Shown: positions 11,839 to 24,149 of the stretch, piece after piece
Layout: every line of letters begins with the position of its first letter
Numbering within the stretch: position 1 is the stretch's first letter
Source of the DNA: Oxyruncus cristatus
Lineage: Eukaryota; Chordata; Aves; Passeriformes; Cotingidae
Direction of reading: 5' to 3'
DNA: 64,000 bases
Assembly: GCA_013399855.1 (NCBI GenBank)
Contig: VXAY01002818.1
Coordinates: 356,005 to 420,004 of the forward strand
Translations under genes and position numbers: made by a program
The notes under the pieces: model-generated
The model's input: only the letters and a program-made list of their open reading frames with translations
Database searches by the model: none
What the model was told of the DNA's origin: nothing

Positions 11839-13836
11839 CTTGAGGAGAAGGCCACCAGGATTATGGAAACTATCTGAGGAATGGGCTTATTTGAAGGTAA
11901 ATGAGGAGGCGAAATAGAGGAATTTCCTCTTTGTCAAAATTTAAAGCATTTTATACGCTTTGCAACAAGTTGCCCTCTCCCTCCCCTGTGTTTTTTGTTC
12001 CAACTGTTTTCTCAGACTGAATTAGAAGACAGAATTGGAGGGAGATTTGTCTGGGTAAAAAGTACCACGAAGACGGTTGCACCTCCTGTTACATATGTGT
12101 GAATGCGCTTCTGGCACAGGATAGGATGCTCTAGACAAATGGACCTCCTGACAGGAGCCTTCTGCAAAATATCTGTCCCTTTGAGTGAAGTCTATGGATC
12201 CTTTTTGGCTCTTCTGCCATTGACTCTGCCAAGGTTCCATACAAGGTTCCTTACGTGAACAGACCAACTCTCATTCATTCCCTTGCTCCTCCTCACCATA
12301 TCACTCATTGTGTTTGTTTTTCTACCAGCTACAAGAGTATATTCACATCTCTCCCAGGACAATACAGGCAATTTGTGGATAATATTTATGCATTCATATT
12401 TAAAATATTAATAATGATCAGAAAATGACTCTAAATCTCTAATAGTAAAATAAAAAAAGTAACAAAACTCCCTTTTATACTTTTTCTCCAGATTTTATAT
12501 TTATATAGGAGACACCTGTCTTAAACAAAGTTTTACCTGACAGTTATGACTAGAAGGTACAAATCTCAACCAGAACACACATCCAAAGATGTGTGGGTTT
12601 TTTAGAAGAAAAAAAACTTCAGGAAATACAGAAGAAATGTACATATGGGAAGTTAAAGACATGAAAGCTGCCCTCTTTCTGAAATTTCACACCAATCAGC
12701 TGCTTAGTTTGTAGGGAAAATATTGGAATGTATACTTATTTTAAGCCCATCTGAGAACACAGTCCACTCTTGGAGCCACTACCAAGAACCTCCATATCTG
12801 TATATGCCTGTGCTTGTATGCATAAGAGTCAAATTTCAATCCAATTCTGGGAGGAAAAATGAGAAGGATTACCAAACCAAAAAAACCTTGAAAATGAAAG
12901 TACTGTCAAGGTTGGTCTACTTTTAGGAAAAGCAACTTTTAAAATCCTATATTTGACCTCTTTGCATGTTTTCCCACTGCTTTGTGTGCAGTCTTCTCTC
13001 CTAAATAAGTCTTTGCTTTTCTCGACAGCCATTCAGAAATCAAATACTCCTTCTTGCTTTTACTTTTTAACTATTTCTTCTGATCCTTCATTTCATTTCC
13101 TGGTCATGCAGCTGGCAATATATCTGTATTTCTTACTGTTGTGTTTCGTTGTCTACTCCGGAACCCCCCTTTTTGAAATAAATCCTCTGACCTTCTCTTT
13201 CTAATGTCTAATGACCACAACGGGCTTCTCACAGCTTTGCTCATAATCTTATCTTTTCTGTCATTGACTGTGTAAATCTGTTTCTGTCACAGATGAACTG
13301 ACTTCACTCCCGCTCTTTGAAAGCTTGCTCCAAGCTGGCTGGCTTTGCATCACCCTATGGAGTTCCGTCTAAAATTGCTTGCTTTCTTCATTTTCTTGCT
13401 TACAGTTCAAACTTCACAGTATCTTGGTCTTATGAGAAAGCAAAATAATTTGTCTCTTCACTTTTGCAAATTTACCTATTTTGGACTAATTGATTTTTTG
13501 TTTAGTTCGTGGGTTTTTTTCCCCCCATGTCAAGGTTTAGCCCTGTGCTTTCTGCGTGGTTTTTGTCAACCCGTAAATTTTGCTAATAAATAAGAGGAGT
13601 TCACACAGACAGAACAGATCTTCTCCTTGATATGGGGATTAATATTAAAATGTATTACTACACGATAAGAACTAAGGAAATACTTAAATATACAACAACT
13701 CTAATTAGTTTTCCTATAATAACAAATTTACATATTTGCAAATACCACCCCTCCTTCTTTTCCTCAAAAGCAGTTCAGAGGAAGAAGGAGAAGGAAAAGT
13801 CTTTAAGGCAACAGTTCCAAACCACCGCAGCTTGAA

Positions 13837-13837
<1 letters not shown>

Positions 13838-13871
<34 letters not shown>
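13838..13871. repeat. (TC)n microsatellite
   Basis: Some 16 CT/TC dinucleotides with one interruption (TCTCCCTCTC) form a pure pyrimidine tract, able to form a triplex under suitable conditions and probably length-polymorphic. Confidence 0.95.
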
Positions 13872-13875
<4 letters not shown>

Positions 13876-14039
13876 ACACACGTATATCAGTTTGGTATTT
13901 AGTTATAATTAAGATGGTTGGATGGATTAATTCTTTTGCTGAATATTCGTTTCAGGGGAAAAATGAAGTTGTAGTATTTTGCAGAGATTGTCTGATACCC
14001 ACAGGATGTTTATCTGGAAGGCTTTAGTGTACAAGAGGG

Positions 14040-14640
14040 AACATAAAAGTCAGAGAGGCTGATTGCCACTGAGCAGCTGGCTTTAGGGCAGGGGAGAGAG
14101 ATACTGTTAGGCCTTCATGTGCTCGCAATGAGAACTACCTAGGCTGGAAACATGACCTGTATCAGTCACATAGACTTGAGCCTGCTTGGCCTAGACCCAT
14201 CNCCAGCTTCTCCATCATTCTGTGGCTGCAATTCTTTTGCAACTTGCTACATACAGTTTCCAAGTGATTCAGTTCTGGCCTCAAGCCATCTCTGCCCTCC
14301 CTGGGCCATCCAGGCCGCCGGTGGGGGGAGGACCCACATGAAAGTTTCTTCACTCCAAATACTCTTCCACAGGCAGCAGGGGTTTTAGTTTTTAAGTCTT
14401 TTCCCCTGCTGGAGGGGGAGAGGGGGCCCCCCTGGACCTTTCCTCCCCGCTCCTGCTACACTGACTTTGAAGGCTACATTGCTATTCCTTGTTCTCTGCC
14501 GGTCCTCTCTGGGCTGGAATTTCTTCTGCGTCACACATCTTCTTTTCTGGTTTGTGTTAAATATGTTATTTGCAGAGATGTCACAAAAGTCTCTGATTGG
14601 CCACCTAGCCAGAATTTCACCTGGAATCAACCATCTTCTA
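14040..14640. other. GC-rich block of unknown origin containing an N
   Basis: Local base composition shifts sharply to G+C, with dense runs such as GGTGGGGGGAGGACC near 14320 and GAGGGGGAGAGGGGGCCCCCC near 14412-14432. A CCAAT-type box on the minus strand (GATTGG, 14596-14601) and the compositional jump would fit a degraded LTR or a small CpG-poor regulatory island. I could match it to neither. A single undetermined base lies at 14202. No long frame spans it. Confidence 0.3.
14202..14202. other. Single undetermined base
   Basis: An N within the GC-rich block. Unlike the Ns at 39139 and 63789, no duplicated flank is visible around it. Confidence 0.99.
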
Positions 14641-16291
14641 CTCTAATACTGAGGGGAATGGGATAAACCATGACACCCCATTTTGCTGATGATTGCTAAT
14701 ACTACTCCATGGAGGTGGCTATGTATGTATCTTGATCAGGTTATTTGAATACTTAGAGATGAGCTGACATGTTGGTTCCTGGTTGAATCCAGAATCCAAA
14801 GAGGCTAATTTTCTAGGGGGCTACTATACTATACTATTGCGTTCACTCTTGCCATGTATCTCTGCTTTCTGTATATTCATCTGTCCTCCTGCATGCCCTT
14901 TGTATTCCCTTAAATATTGTAATTATCACTCTGAGTAACTTGAGTTTACTGCACCTAATTTAAGTGTTTAAAGCCATTTGTCCAGGTACATGGCCCCTAG
15001 AGAAATGTATAGAGAGACTGAGTGCTTCAGATCAGCTGGTCTACAACTCTCTTTCTAGGCAGAGTGTTTCTTCATATAACTCACACAATGACTGTTCAAG
15101 CAAAGCTGTGCTAGCCAAACTAGGCAAAACTCACTTAACTCTTTTCTGTGGCAGGTTTTATACCCAGCATGTGCATAATGACCTAATTTAACGTTCTGGA
15201 TATTCAATGTCTTTTTAGGGAGATACGCAATATTCTTTGCTAACATCTGCTGCACAGTAACAGGTCTTCATCAAGCTTTATGTGACAGGATTTGACTTTC
15301 TTTTCATGAGCAGTAAGCTTGTATATTCAAATTTGTTTGAGACCCAGGGGCCACTCACTTTGTTCGATTTTCTGATATTCATTACTGCCAATTGAACAGT
15401 GCCACCGAAAAAACTTGCCAGGCTCTCTTCATAATGGCAAACAATAGAAAAATCCCTGGATTATTTCAAGAAAGTCCTAGAACCTCATGATAGCAGAAAG
15501 GTGAGGAAATAATGCCAAATTTCTATCTGAGGCAAGATGAAAATATATATATTGTATATGTAGTCCAGTAAAGTAAGAAAGTAATCTTTACTCTCTCCAT
15601 ATATTAATCTTCTACAGCCTGCAAAGATTTTAATGTCAGTCCTTCAAACAAATGGCATTAAGCCACACTTGATTTTTAAATGTGCTTTCCTGCACTAAGT
15701 GTAACATCTGGCATTCCCAAAATCTTTTTCACAATTTCATGTACATTTAAAATGTTATTCTATAATCATTTTGCTTTTAAAAAGGATTTTAATATGGTCT
15801 AGTTCTAAAAAAAATTAAGAATAAATCAAAATATGTAGTAGGGATTAATACAAATGTGTATTAGAAGAGCAAAGAAATCACTGAGACAAGACTAATCATC
15901 ATTTAGATTATCAGTAGAAGATGATTAAAAAACAAAGGATTGTATGACAAGTTATGTTGATGCCATGTTTGTGTAGCCAAATGTTTCAGCTTTATAAATG
16001 AAAAAGCCTAAGCAGCTTACAGTGAGACAAAGTAATCATTCAAATTACAAACTTAAGAATTTCAAATTACATACTTCATCAAGTTGAGTCTATTGTAACT
16101 TAAAATACATAGGGAATGATTCACTCCAGTTGAAATACAGCATGTAATATTTCAGCCATTATGAAATTGCTATTTGGTTTTACAAAAGTGTTAATGCCAT
16201 TAAACCATCTCTTTTTAGGACGAATGCTCCAAACCCATACTGTTTAGAATCCAACAGTCAGGAAGAACATTTTCTTACGTTCAAATGAAGA

Positions 16292-16328
16292 TTTGTTTGG
16301 TTTTGTTTTTTTGTTTGTTTGTTTGTTT
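16292..16328 (+). repeat. (GTTT)n simple tract
   Basis: T-rich tract with four to six GTTT units, GTTTGGTTTTG at its left end and a short T7 run inside. Confidence 0.85.
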
Positions 16329-18137
16329 ACATAAAAGTAAACCGAGTTGATCTCTCTGACTGTGCACTCTTGCTCTAATAGTTAGATATTTTTGATCAAG
16401 GGCTCAATCCTCCAAATACTTAGCAAGTATTTGCTACTCTTATTGCTGTTATTGTCAGTAGGAGTTTTTCTACTGTAGAGACTGAATAGTAATTTTGGGC
16501 AGGCAATATACCTAACATTAGAACTTCTTTTTCTAGAATATTATTGTAAAAAAATAGAGGGGTGTAGATTCCACCTTTGCCATAATTATCTCATTAAAGA
16601 ACCGGGCTTGGGCTGATAATCACAATTCTTTTTCCATTCTTTCAGTTTGGAATTTTCACTGAAGCAATTTCAGGTGAATGTGATAGTGGATTTATTCTTA
16701 CTGAAGGGATCCTCCAAATGTCTGACTCATGTCCATCTTCTTCATCAATGGTATTGATGGAAGCATTAATTGTTCTTAGTTCTAGTGCAAATTTCTGCTT
16801 CTGACCCCCCACTAATTGCTTTACTAACTGGTGTTCTCACACCAAAATATTATGTATTAAAATGTAGTAAATCTAAGTGTTTGGTTTTTTTCTAGAATGT
16901 TGGTAAAACCCAATCGCAATATTTTAATAGAGCCTTTTCTCACTTCTCTAATTTAGTTATTCAGAGAGGACTGTGTGTGTAGTACATGGATATCTAAAGT
17001 GCTTATATATACACCTGTTCCTCTGCTTTGTCTAGCAGCAAATCACAGTCTTGATGTTGGTGTGATACCCTGAATGCCTTAACAGTTTTATTCTATCCTG
17101 GTTTAATTATAATAGCATAAACTTTGTTCATTTCAATATTAATTTAAATTAATGTATTCGTCTTGTGGTCTGCTGTGAATGAATAAGCTTTGAGGAAAAC
17201 ATAGAGGAGTTTTGTTTTGTTTCATCTTTTTCTTTTTTTGTTTTTTTTTCTTTCAAGAATTCTACTAAAATCAAATCTGCATGTCCAATTAGTTAAAGCA
17301 TATAAAATAAAAAAAAATAAAAACTGAAACAAATATATAGCCTTTTAGCTCCTTCTCTTCTCTAGGAGTAATTAAATTAAAAATATAATTCAAAGTCTGA
17401 CTCACTTGGAAAATCTTAGTGTCATGTCTCAGGTGATCAGTGGAGGCAAAATTTGCAAGTGTGAATATTCAACTGAGAACTAATCTGGGGTAAAAATATT
17501 AGAACCACATTCTGGTGAAGGTGTAAATTTGAGCTGAAGTAAGAGGAAAAAAGTATGCTTCCCTATTTTAGAAGTAGAATTGTCATGAAACATGGGGTCT
17601 ACTTGACGTCTTGTGCAGACTTCTGTTATATAACTTCTATCAGAGACAGGCCAGTATGTTTCCTATCATCTGGAGTTTCTTTGCTCCTTGAGAACACCTT
17701 CAGCTACATCTGTGCCACTTGGATAAAACAAGATTCTTCAGGAGCAACCTTTTGGCTTCCTCCATACCTTGCATGTCCACTGGTACGCCAAATCCTGTGT
17801 CAATCAGGGACTTAAAACCCAGTCAAAAGCAACTGTAAACAATATTACCAGCCAGGCTCTGAGTCTTATCCTATCTTACAGGCAGATGTGTTAGCAGCCT
17901 ATGACTTAATTTTATGATAAAAATTTTCATTCTAGATGCAAAGACTATTCATGAACTATATCCCAGAACTGCTTTATGTTGAAATGACTGAAATCTGATA
18001 ACCAAACAGTATTATTATTATGGGACTTAGCTGCCTGTAAGAGGTGGAAGAACATAAGAGTTGATAGTCTCTTCCAGGGACTCATTTGGTGTTACATATT
18101 TCAGCTGAGTGCAGTGTAACATATCACTGTAGTACTG

Positions 18138-18153
18138 CATACATACATACATA
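18138..18153 (+). repeat. Short (CATA)n microsatellite
   Basis: Four consecutive CATA units. Too short to be notable alone. Confidence 0.7.
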
Positions 18154-18399
18154 GTGGGACTCCTATTAAGGGACTTGTCAAGTGCACTTTATCAGTCACC
18201 TCTCTTGGCTTCCCAGTAGATCAGCACCTCTTTTAGTTGTACCTCTCCCCTCTTTCATCTCTTATGCATATACAAGCAAAGCCCTCCATAAGTTACAAAC
18301 ATGGTTTTCTGTCGGAGGTTTTACGGTCTCCTCTTTTGTTTTCTGCCTCTAAATTTGAAAATATAATGTATTTAAAGATTAGAGTGTAGATAACGATTA

Positions 18400-18620
18400 A
18401 AGAAAAAAAACTGTTGTTCTAGTGATGCCTTTATCATCATTACCAAAGAAAAGCAATGTCACATTAACAATAGAGGCCTCATTTGTTATTAAAGAATTAT
18501 TTTACTTTAATTAATCAGATTTAATTAACTTTAATTTAATAAGCTGTAATTTTGTATGATGGAAACGTTTACAGTGACCTGATGTATGATCATTAGTCTG
18601 ATAAAGAAAGACTGACTTCT
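18400..18620. promoter_or_regulatory. Candidate enhancer: clustered TTAATTAA sites
   Basis: At 18505-18541 there are two TTAATTAA palindromes 6 bases apart (TTAATTAATCAGATTTAATTAA region), each preceded or followed by ACTTTAATT, so the cluster has both direct and inverted symmetry. Homeodomain (TAATTA) sites clustered with non-repetitive flanks are common in conserved developmental enhancers. Conservation and activity are inferred, not seen. Confidence 0.28.
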
Positions 18621-19730
18621 GATTAACTGTTGGGGTTTTTTCCGTTTTAATTTTCTTCTATTTTCCTTTTTTTTCCCCCTCAAATCCAAACCCAAGAGCT
18701 ATAAGGTGACACTTTTTGTAGATATATTATCATTAATTAATTGTGTGTTTTAAAATTTTAACAGGAATGCTTAACCAGAAGACTGATTTTTGTTTAAATA
18801 TTTGTTATGTTATACATGAGTTTGTTTTTAGCATGAGTTATTGTATTTGGAATATCTTTGAAGTTGCAACAATTAGGGAGTAAAAAGTTTTAAGAAAGTG
18901 TTTTACGTAGTGCCTAAGAACTCCTCTGCTATTCAATCAATGGATTAATTATTAAACTGCTTGTATAAATGCATCAAATTTGCTGTTGACCTAATATTCC
19001 CTTTTCTTTCGCTAATGTTTACCCTACTGCTATACCTACAGATTTATATTTGACTTATATGAGCACAAGATTTTTGCTTGAATGAAAAGGACAAACTCTT
19101 TTAGTCTGATAATAATTCTAAGTATTCTCCTCTGCTCCCGTTTTTGTTCTGGAAATTTGCTCTCTCCGAATATATCTGACTGAGGACTGACAGTATAATC
19201 ATATTAGGACAGGAGAGTCTAAGGAGAACTATTGTGCCAATGGTAGCAGGCGTCAATTTAGAATAAACTAAGTTATTACCTAAAGCACTGCCTTGTGGAG
19301 TGTATATACATATCCATTCTGATCTGTCATTATCTAATGAAATTTATTGTTTCCGTTCACTTGTCTTCAGCAGATTTCTCCTTAAGAGTCAGCAAGCAGA
19401 TCAGCATGGGCTCTCTGGAAGCTTTGAAATGCAGGTGGAGTCCTCCTATGCATCCCATTCTTCCTCAGTGATCTCCTGTTTGCTTTTAATGAGGTCTTTC
19501 TTCCTTTTTCTGTCAGCATGCCTCCAGTTTTGCATAAAATTATTAGCCAAATTTTACCAAAGATCTTTCCCAATCTGGAAAACCGGACAAACACACTTAA
19601 CAATGCCTAAACTATCCTGTCAAATTGTTATACCTGGTTTGGGAAATGTCTTACTAACAGAAGAAGTCTTCTAGCAAGAAATTCTGTATTTGCTGTTCAA
19701 CCATATAAACAGTTTTGCTAAAGTCTAGAA

Positions 19731-20203
19731 GGGCATTGACCTGCTGGAGCAACTCCAAAGAAGGCCACAAAAATGATAAGGGACTGAAGCCCCTCTCTTA
19801 TGACAACAGGTTGAGATAGTTGTCATTGCTCAGTTTAGAGAAAAGAAGGTTTCAGGGTGACCTAATTGCAGCTTTCCAGTACCTAATGGGGGCCTACAGG
19901 AAAATTGATGGACTTTTGACCAGGGCATGTAGTGATAGAACAAGGGGCAAGATTTTTAAACTGAAATGGAGTAGGTTTAGATGAGATATTAGCAAGAAAT
20001 TCTGTACTGTGAGGGTGGTGAGGCAGTGTTATAGGTAGCCCAGAGAAGTTGCGGATGCCCCATCCCTGGAGGTGTGCAAGGCCAGGTTGCCTGGGGCTCT
20101 GAGCAACCTGGTCTAGTGGAAAGTGTCCCTGCCCGTGGCAGGGGGTTTGGAATAAGATGATTTGTTAGGTCTCTTCCAACCCATACCATTCTATGATTAT
20201 ATG
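19731..20203 (+). mobile_element. CR1 LINE, 5'-truncated 3' end
   Basis: It begins near CTGCTGGAGCAACTCCAAAG (19741), passes through AGGGTGACCTAATTGCAGC, GATAGAACAAGGGGCAAG and the GAGGGTGGTGAGGCAGTG block, and ends with ACCATTCTATGATTATATGG. These are the CR1 3' region blocks in the right order. It belongs to the same subfamily as 5993-6293 but reaches further 5'. Small indels and substitutions break any ORF2 frame, so it is an old inactive copy. Confidence 0.95.
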
Positions 20204-21645
20204 GCAGATTACATCTGCAGCATTTTCCAGAGTTAGTTTATCAAAGAAAATAATCCACTTAATGTGAGGTGATTTACCTTAATTGCACCATTGTTTCATT
20301 AAATCTCATTTACTTTTTACCTGTATGATTCCAATTCTATTTTTCCACATGTGTTCCCTTGCTGTACATGCAGTTTAAGTTCTATTCCAGGTTTTATGAC
20401 TCCAAGGTGCCTTTGCTTCTTATTCACACTAAACATCCCATTTCCTATTACTGGTCAAAGGTACTGAATGCAATAGATTTATTAAACATTCTTGCTTCTT
20501 AAGTTGCAATTTCTTGTGCTAAGTCCTTCAGTACTCTTGGATGGGGATTATCCAGTCCCATAAACATGTGTAGGTCAAGATTTTCCTACTCAGATGGAAG
20601 GACATATTCATTTATCTGCATCTTTTCTTATTCTTTATGTCCACCTGTTCTACATTATCACCCAAATTGGAAACAGATTAAAGTGTTCGTTTAGTTGAGG
20701 ACTCTACTCAGATTGTCATTCACGTCTATTCTTTTCACCTTGCAGAGCAATCCCATTTTTATTCTCATTCTCTTTGTTATTAATATGACTGCAAAATTTT
20801 TACTTTATGTTTTAATTTCCTTTGGAATTTTTAACTCATCATTTGAAAATTCTCACTTTTGTCTATAATTTCTGACTTGAAAGAAATATCTGTTATTGCT
20901 GGTCATTCACTTTTTCCTTTTCTCATAACTTTTTAGTTTTACCCAAAAACAGAAGAAAAATGAAAATTGTATGTCAAGGAATTTTTTTTCCTCAACTTTC
21001 CCAATAAATCTTATCCAAAATATTTGGGCGTTCTTCATTATCTTTGCAATATCTGTCAACCTTCACATACACACAGACAAATATATTTTCTACCATTATT
21101 TTTCATAAATATTTCTGTGAATGTGAATGACACTATCTGTCATAATACATGAAATACAGTGACCATATATACATATAACAAATATTGTGATGTTAGAAAC
21201 AATAATCTACTAGATGAAAAGCCAGCAATATAAAGTAATTCAGGGAAAAAAGCAAGTATGAGAAGAATACTGACCACAGAAAGTTAGGAACTACCTCACT
21301 GCTTGTCTTCTTGCAACACTAGATAAAGAAATCTGGGTGTGTCTTAGGTTGCAAAAGGTCTTGGAATCATTATACAAACTCAAGTAACACATCTAGAATA
21401 AGCACTTGCACCTTTTTATTATCCCAGATGTACTGTTGCAGATTATGTGTCTGGGTCTTGTTAAACAGAGTTCTGTGAAGAAATCCCGCAAGAAATTCTC
21501 ACTAGTCAAAAAACCAAAACAAGTATCTACTTTAATGAACAACCTGTCCATGTATTAAAAATGATAAAAGAATAACATAAGTTTGATTTTTGTAAGTATG
21601 GAATAACATGTCCTGGCAAAGAAAGAATGGTTTTGATTTCTAAGT

Positions 21646-22042
21646 CTACTGAAAACTGGGCTGTTTAGACTCCAACATACTGACGGTTTTCATTTGTGGA
21701 TTGATGGCAGGAATAGTGAGCATTATATTCTTTGAACAACTCAAAGAACTCCTCCTTTTAGGAAGCTTTCTCATGTATGAGGTCAAACATTGATGTCTCT
21801 TTCCAAATGACAAATCTAAGTGGACTGCAACTGTGATTCCATCTGAGGAAAGCCTCCTCCTGCCAGGTGCCTCAACATACATTGGAGTTGAAGGAGTCAG
21901 TGGACTCAGTATAACTGGTAAAGCCTGGAGTGGGAGTGCACTGAATGGGCGCACATACAATTGAATCCTGTGCTAGGTCTAAGTTGGAGTGCCTTGTGCC
22001 ATTGGACTTCTGTAGAGCAGGACACATACACAGAGCTGACAG
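21646..22042 (-). pseudogene. Possible protein-coding relic, unrecognised
   Basis: The minus strand carries two overlapping protein-like frames. One is an ATG-initiated frame of 104 codons (21646-21960). In another frame, reading from about 22042 gives about 49 open codons with a varied composition (for example the residues TPTPGFTSYTESTDSFNS), then a TGA near 21895 and further open stretches broken by two TAA codons, including KEEFFELFKEYNAHYSC. Mixed frames with in-frame stops would fit a frameshifted retrocopy or lost exon. I do not recognise a family, there is no poly-A tail or splice evidence, and chance cannot be excluded. Confidence 0.15.
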
Positions 22043-24126
22043 ATATTTAGTTTCTTCTATGGATGTTTGGGGTTTTGGGATTTGCAGCTAGAAGCCAGAA
22101 AGAATACTTTAGATGCTGAACATCTTCGTTAGGGTAAAAGGAATTACATCGCCAAAGTTAATGTGGAATTGAAGCCTACCTCATGTGAAGGGTAACCCTA
22201 ACAAATAATTTCTTAACGTGTTTTAGATATGTTAATACTAGACTGTTCAGTTAATATATTTTTAAACTAGTTCTGAATTATTGTCATTACTCATTTTTTT
22301 TCCGAACAGGAAATGGAAGAAGTAGAATAAATAGCACATGAAGAAACAAAAGTACTGGAGTCCTTAAGATGTAAAGTACAGCTTCTTATTAGTATGTGAC
22401 CAAATTGCTAGCAGATGAAAGAACTGGGAAATTGAAGTAAGTGGGGCAAAGATAAGAAAGAGTAGATGTTGATGGTTTTCCCCCCTTTTCATTCATCCAG
22501 CTGTCAAAACTGCATATACAACCCCACTGCAACACTGAACACATATCACCTAAATATCTTTCTGTGTATAGATTTCTCCTAATATATTAATTAGATACAT
22601 AAATAGGTCAGCTGTATCAATACATTACAAAGATTCAGGCAGTTTGTTGCTTTCACGCTATTTTAATCTTATAATTCAGTAATTAAATTTAGTATTTAAG
22701 GTTGTTTGAAATTGGTAACACAACAATTTAAACTTTTTCTGAAAAAGTCAAGTTATTTTTCCAGAATGAACTATTCTTGGTTAGATCAGCTGGAATAAAA
22801 AAAAATGTACAAAATTCAAACCATTCTGTTCTGAAGCACTGCTTCATTTCTTTTTGGTGAGATGCACCACCATTACAAATACTAAGGACAAGCAAATAAG
22901 ACCCAGTGGTAAGGAGAGGTCAGAGTGGCCCTTAAGGTGTAAAGGATCAGTGGAGGGGAATAGAGGGTTGAAAGAGAAAGAATTACAAAAGTTCAAAACC
23001 ACCGGTGCATAAAAGGCACGAGGATGTCATAATTTCTTGGTATACACAGCTAAATGTGCTCGAGTCAGCTCACTGGAAAAAAATTAAAATTAAGATTGCT
23101 TAGTGTTTAAAAAAAAAAAAATATAAATTTCCAAGGCCTAATCAATTCTATAAATTTAGTTTTTCAGACTTTTTCTTATGTTTACTTTCTTGGTGGATAT
23201 TTTCCTACTGGTTCAGAGGAACTGGAATATTAGAACCTAGGAACAGTTAGGGAATGTGTACTCAGTAGGATCAGGAGTAACTTGAAATGAAGAAGTGATT
23301 GATTGTAAGTTTCATAAATTGCATATTGCCTCTTCTGGTTTCAGATAAAGTTAGATATATAGAACAAAAAAAATGCAACCCCTGCAATGAGTTTGTGTCA
23401 GTTCATATTTTCAGGATGAATGTGTCAAAGCAGAAACAATGAAAATTTTTATGTAAAAGCTAGAATTTGTTTAAGTCTTTATTCCTGATCTTTAGGTATC
23501 AGAAAGAAAAAGCAAATAATTTAATTTTAGTTTTTTTCCAGTTCTATGGATGCTTTGAGAAAGAAAGGCAAATACAATACAAAATGCTGGAAATATTCAC
23601 AGGTCTACCTTGGTATTTGTGTTTTAGCATCCCACCAATTACTTATGACTACTTTCTGGTGTTAAATCCCTTCTAAAGGAATTCTTTGTTTTGGCAAAGG
23701 TACCAAGACAAGATTATTGTTATTTCGTGTTCTCTGGTCATGTTAAATCTTTTTTCCATGCTATTTCAGAAAACATATGGAAAAGGAAAGTTGAATTCCT
23801 CAGCTGGATGAAGCAGCTGTTTGGTGTTTTCTCTTAATCAGCTGGTGAGTAGATTTCTTCATTCACTGCCCTTGTCAATGCAGTTGTCTGAAAGGCAATG
23901 GGGTTCTTTTTTCTTTCAGCCACAAATTTCTAACATATTATTGAAATTCATAGCAAATAAAGACATTAATCAGATTTTTGTAAAGTCTTTAATATTATGG
24001 AAGTTAACAACAATGAAAGTATTCCAAAATTGATTATTTATCTATATTATAAATTACATTTTTGTCCTTGACCTTAATAGTGTTTCCTGGGCTCTATGCC
24101 ATAAAGGAGTAATTAACAAGGGGTTA

Positions 24127-24149
24127 TGTGTATATATATATATATATAA
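24127..24149. repeat. (TA)n microsatellite
   Basis: A GTGTATATAT... run of about nine TA units, self-complementary and able to extrude a cruciform. Confidence 0.92.

Larger units (their letters stand above)
11839..19730. other. Gene-free stretch with scattered simple repeats
   Basis: No coding gene was recognised. The part at about 12960-13320 is strongly pyrimidine-rich on the plus strand. A GC-rich block (14040-14640), a (TC)n microsatellite, a (GTTT)n tract and a homeodomain-motif-rich block (18400-18620) are listed separately. A second AT-rich block at about 15950-16220 also has a conserved-element-like look. A plus-strand frame at 19300-19674 (124 codons) has no recognisable domain. Confidence 0.65.

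Noticed and set aside
19300..19674. 124-codon plus-strand open frame
   Set aside because: No domain, no signal of codon structure that I can see, AT-rich surroundings and a shadow frame on the minus strand. Length is within what chance gives in 64 kb.
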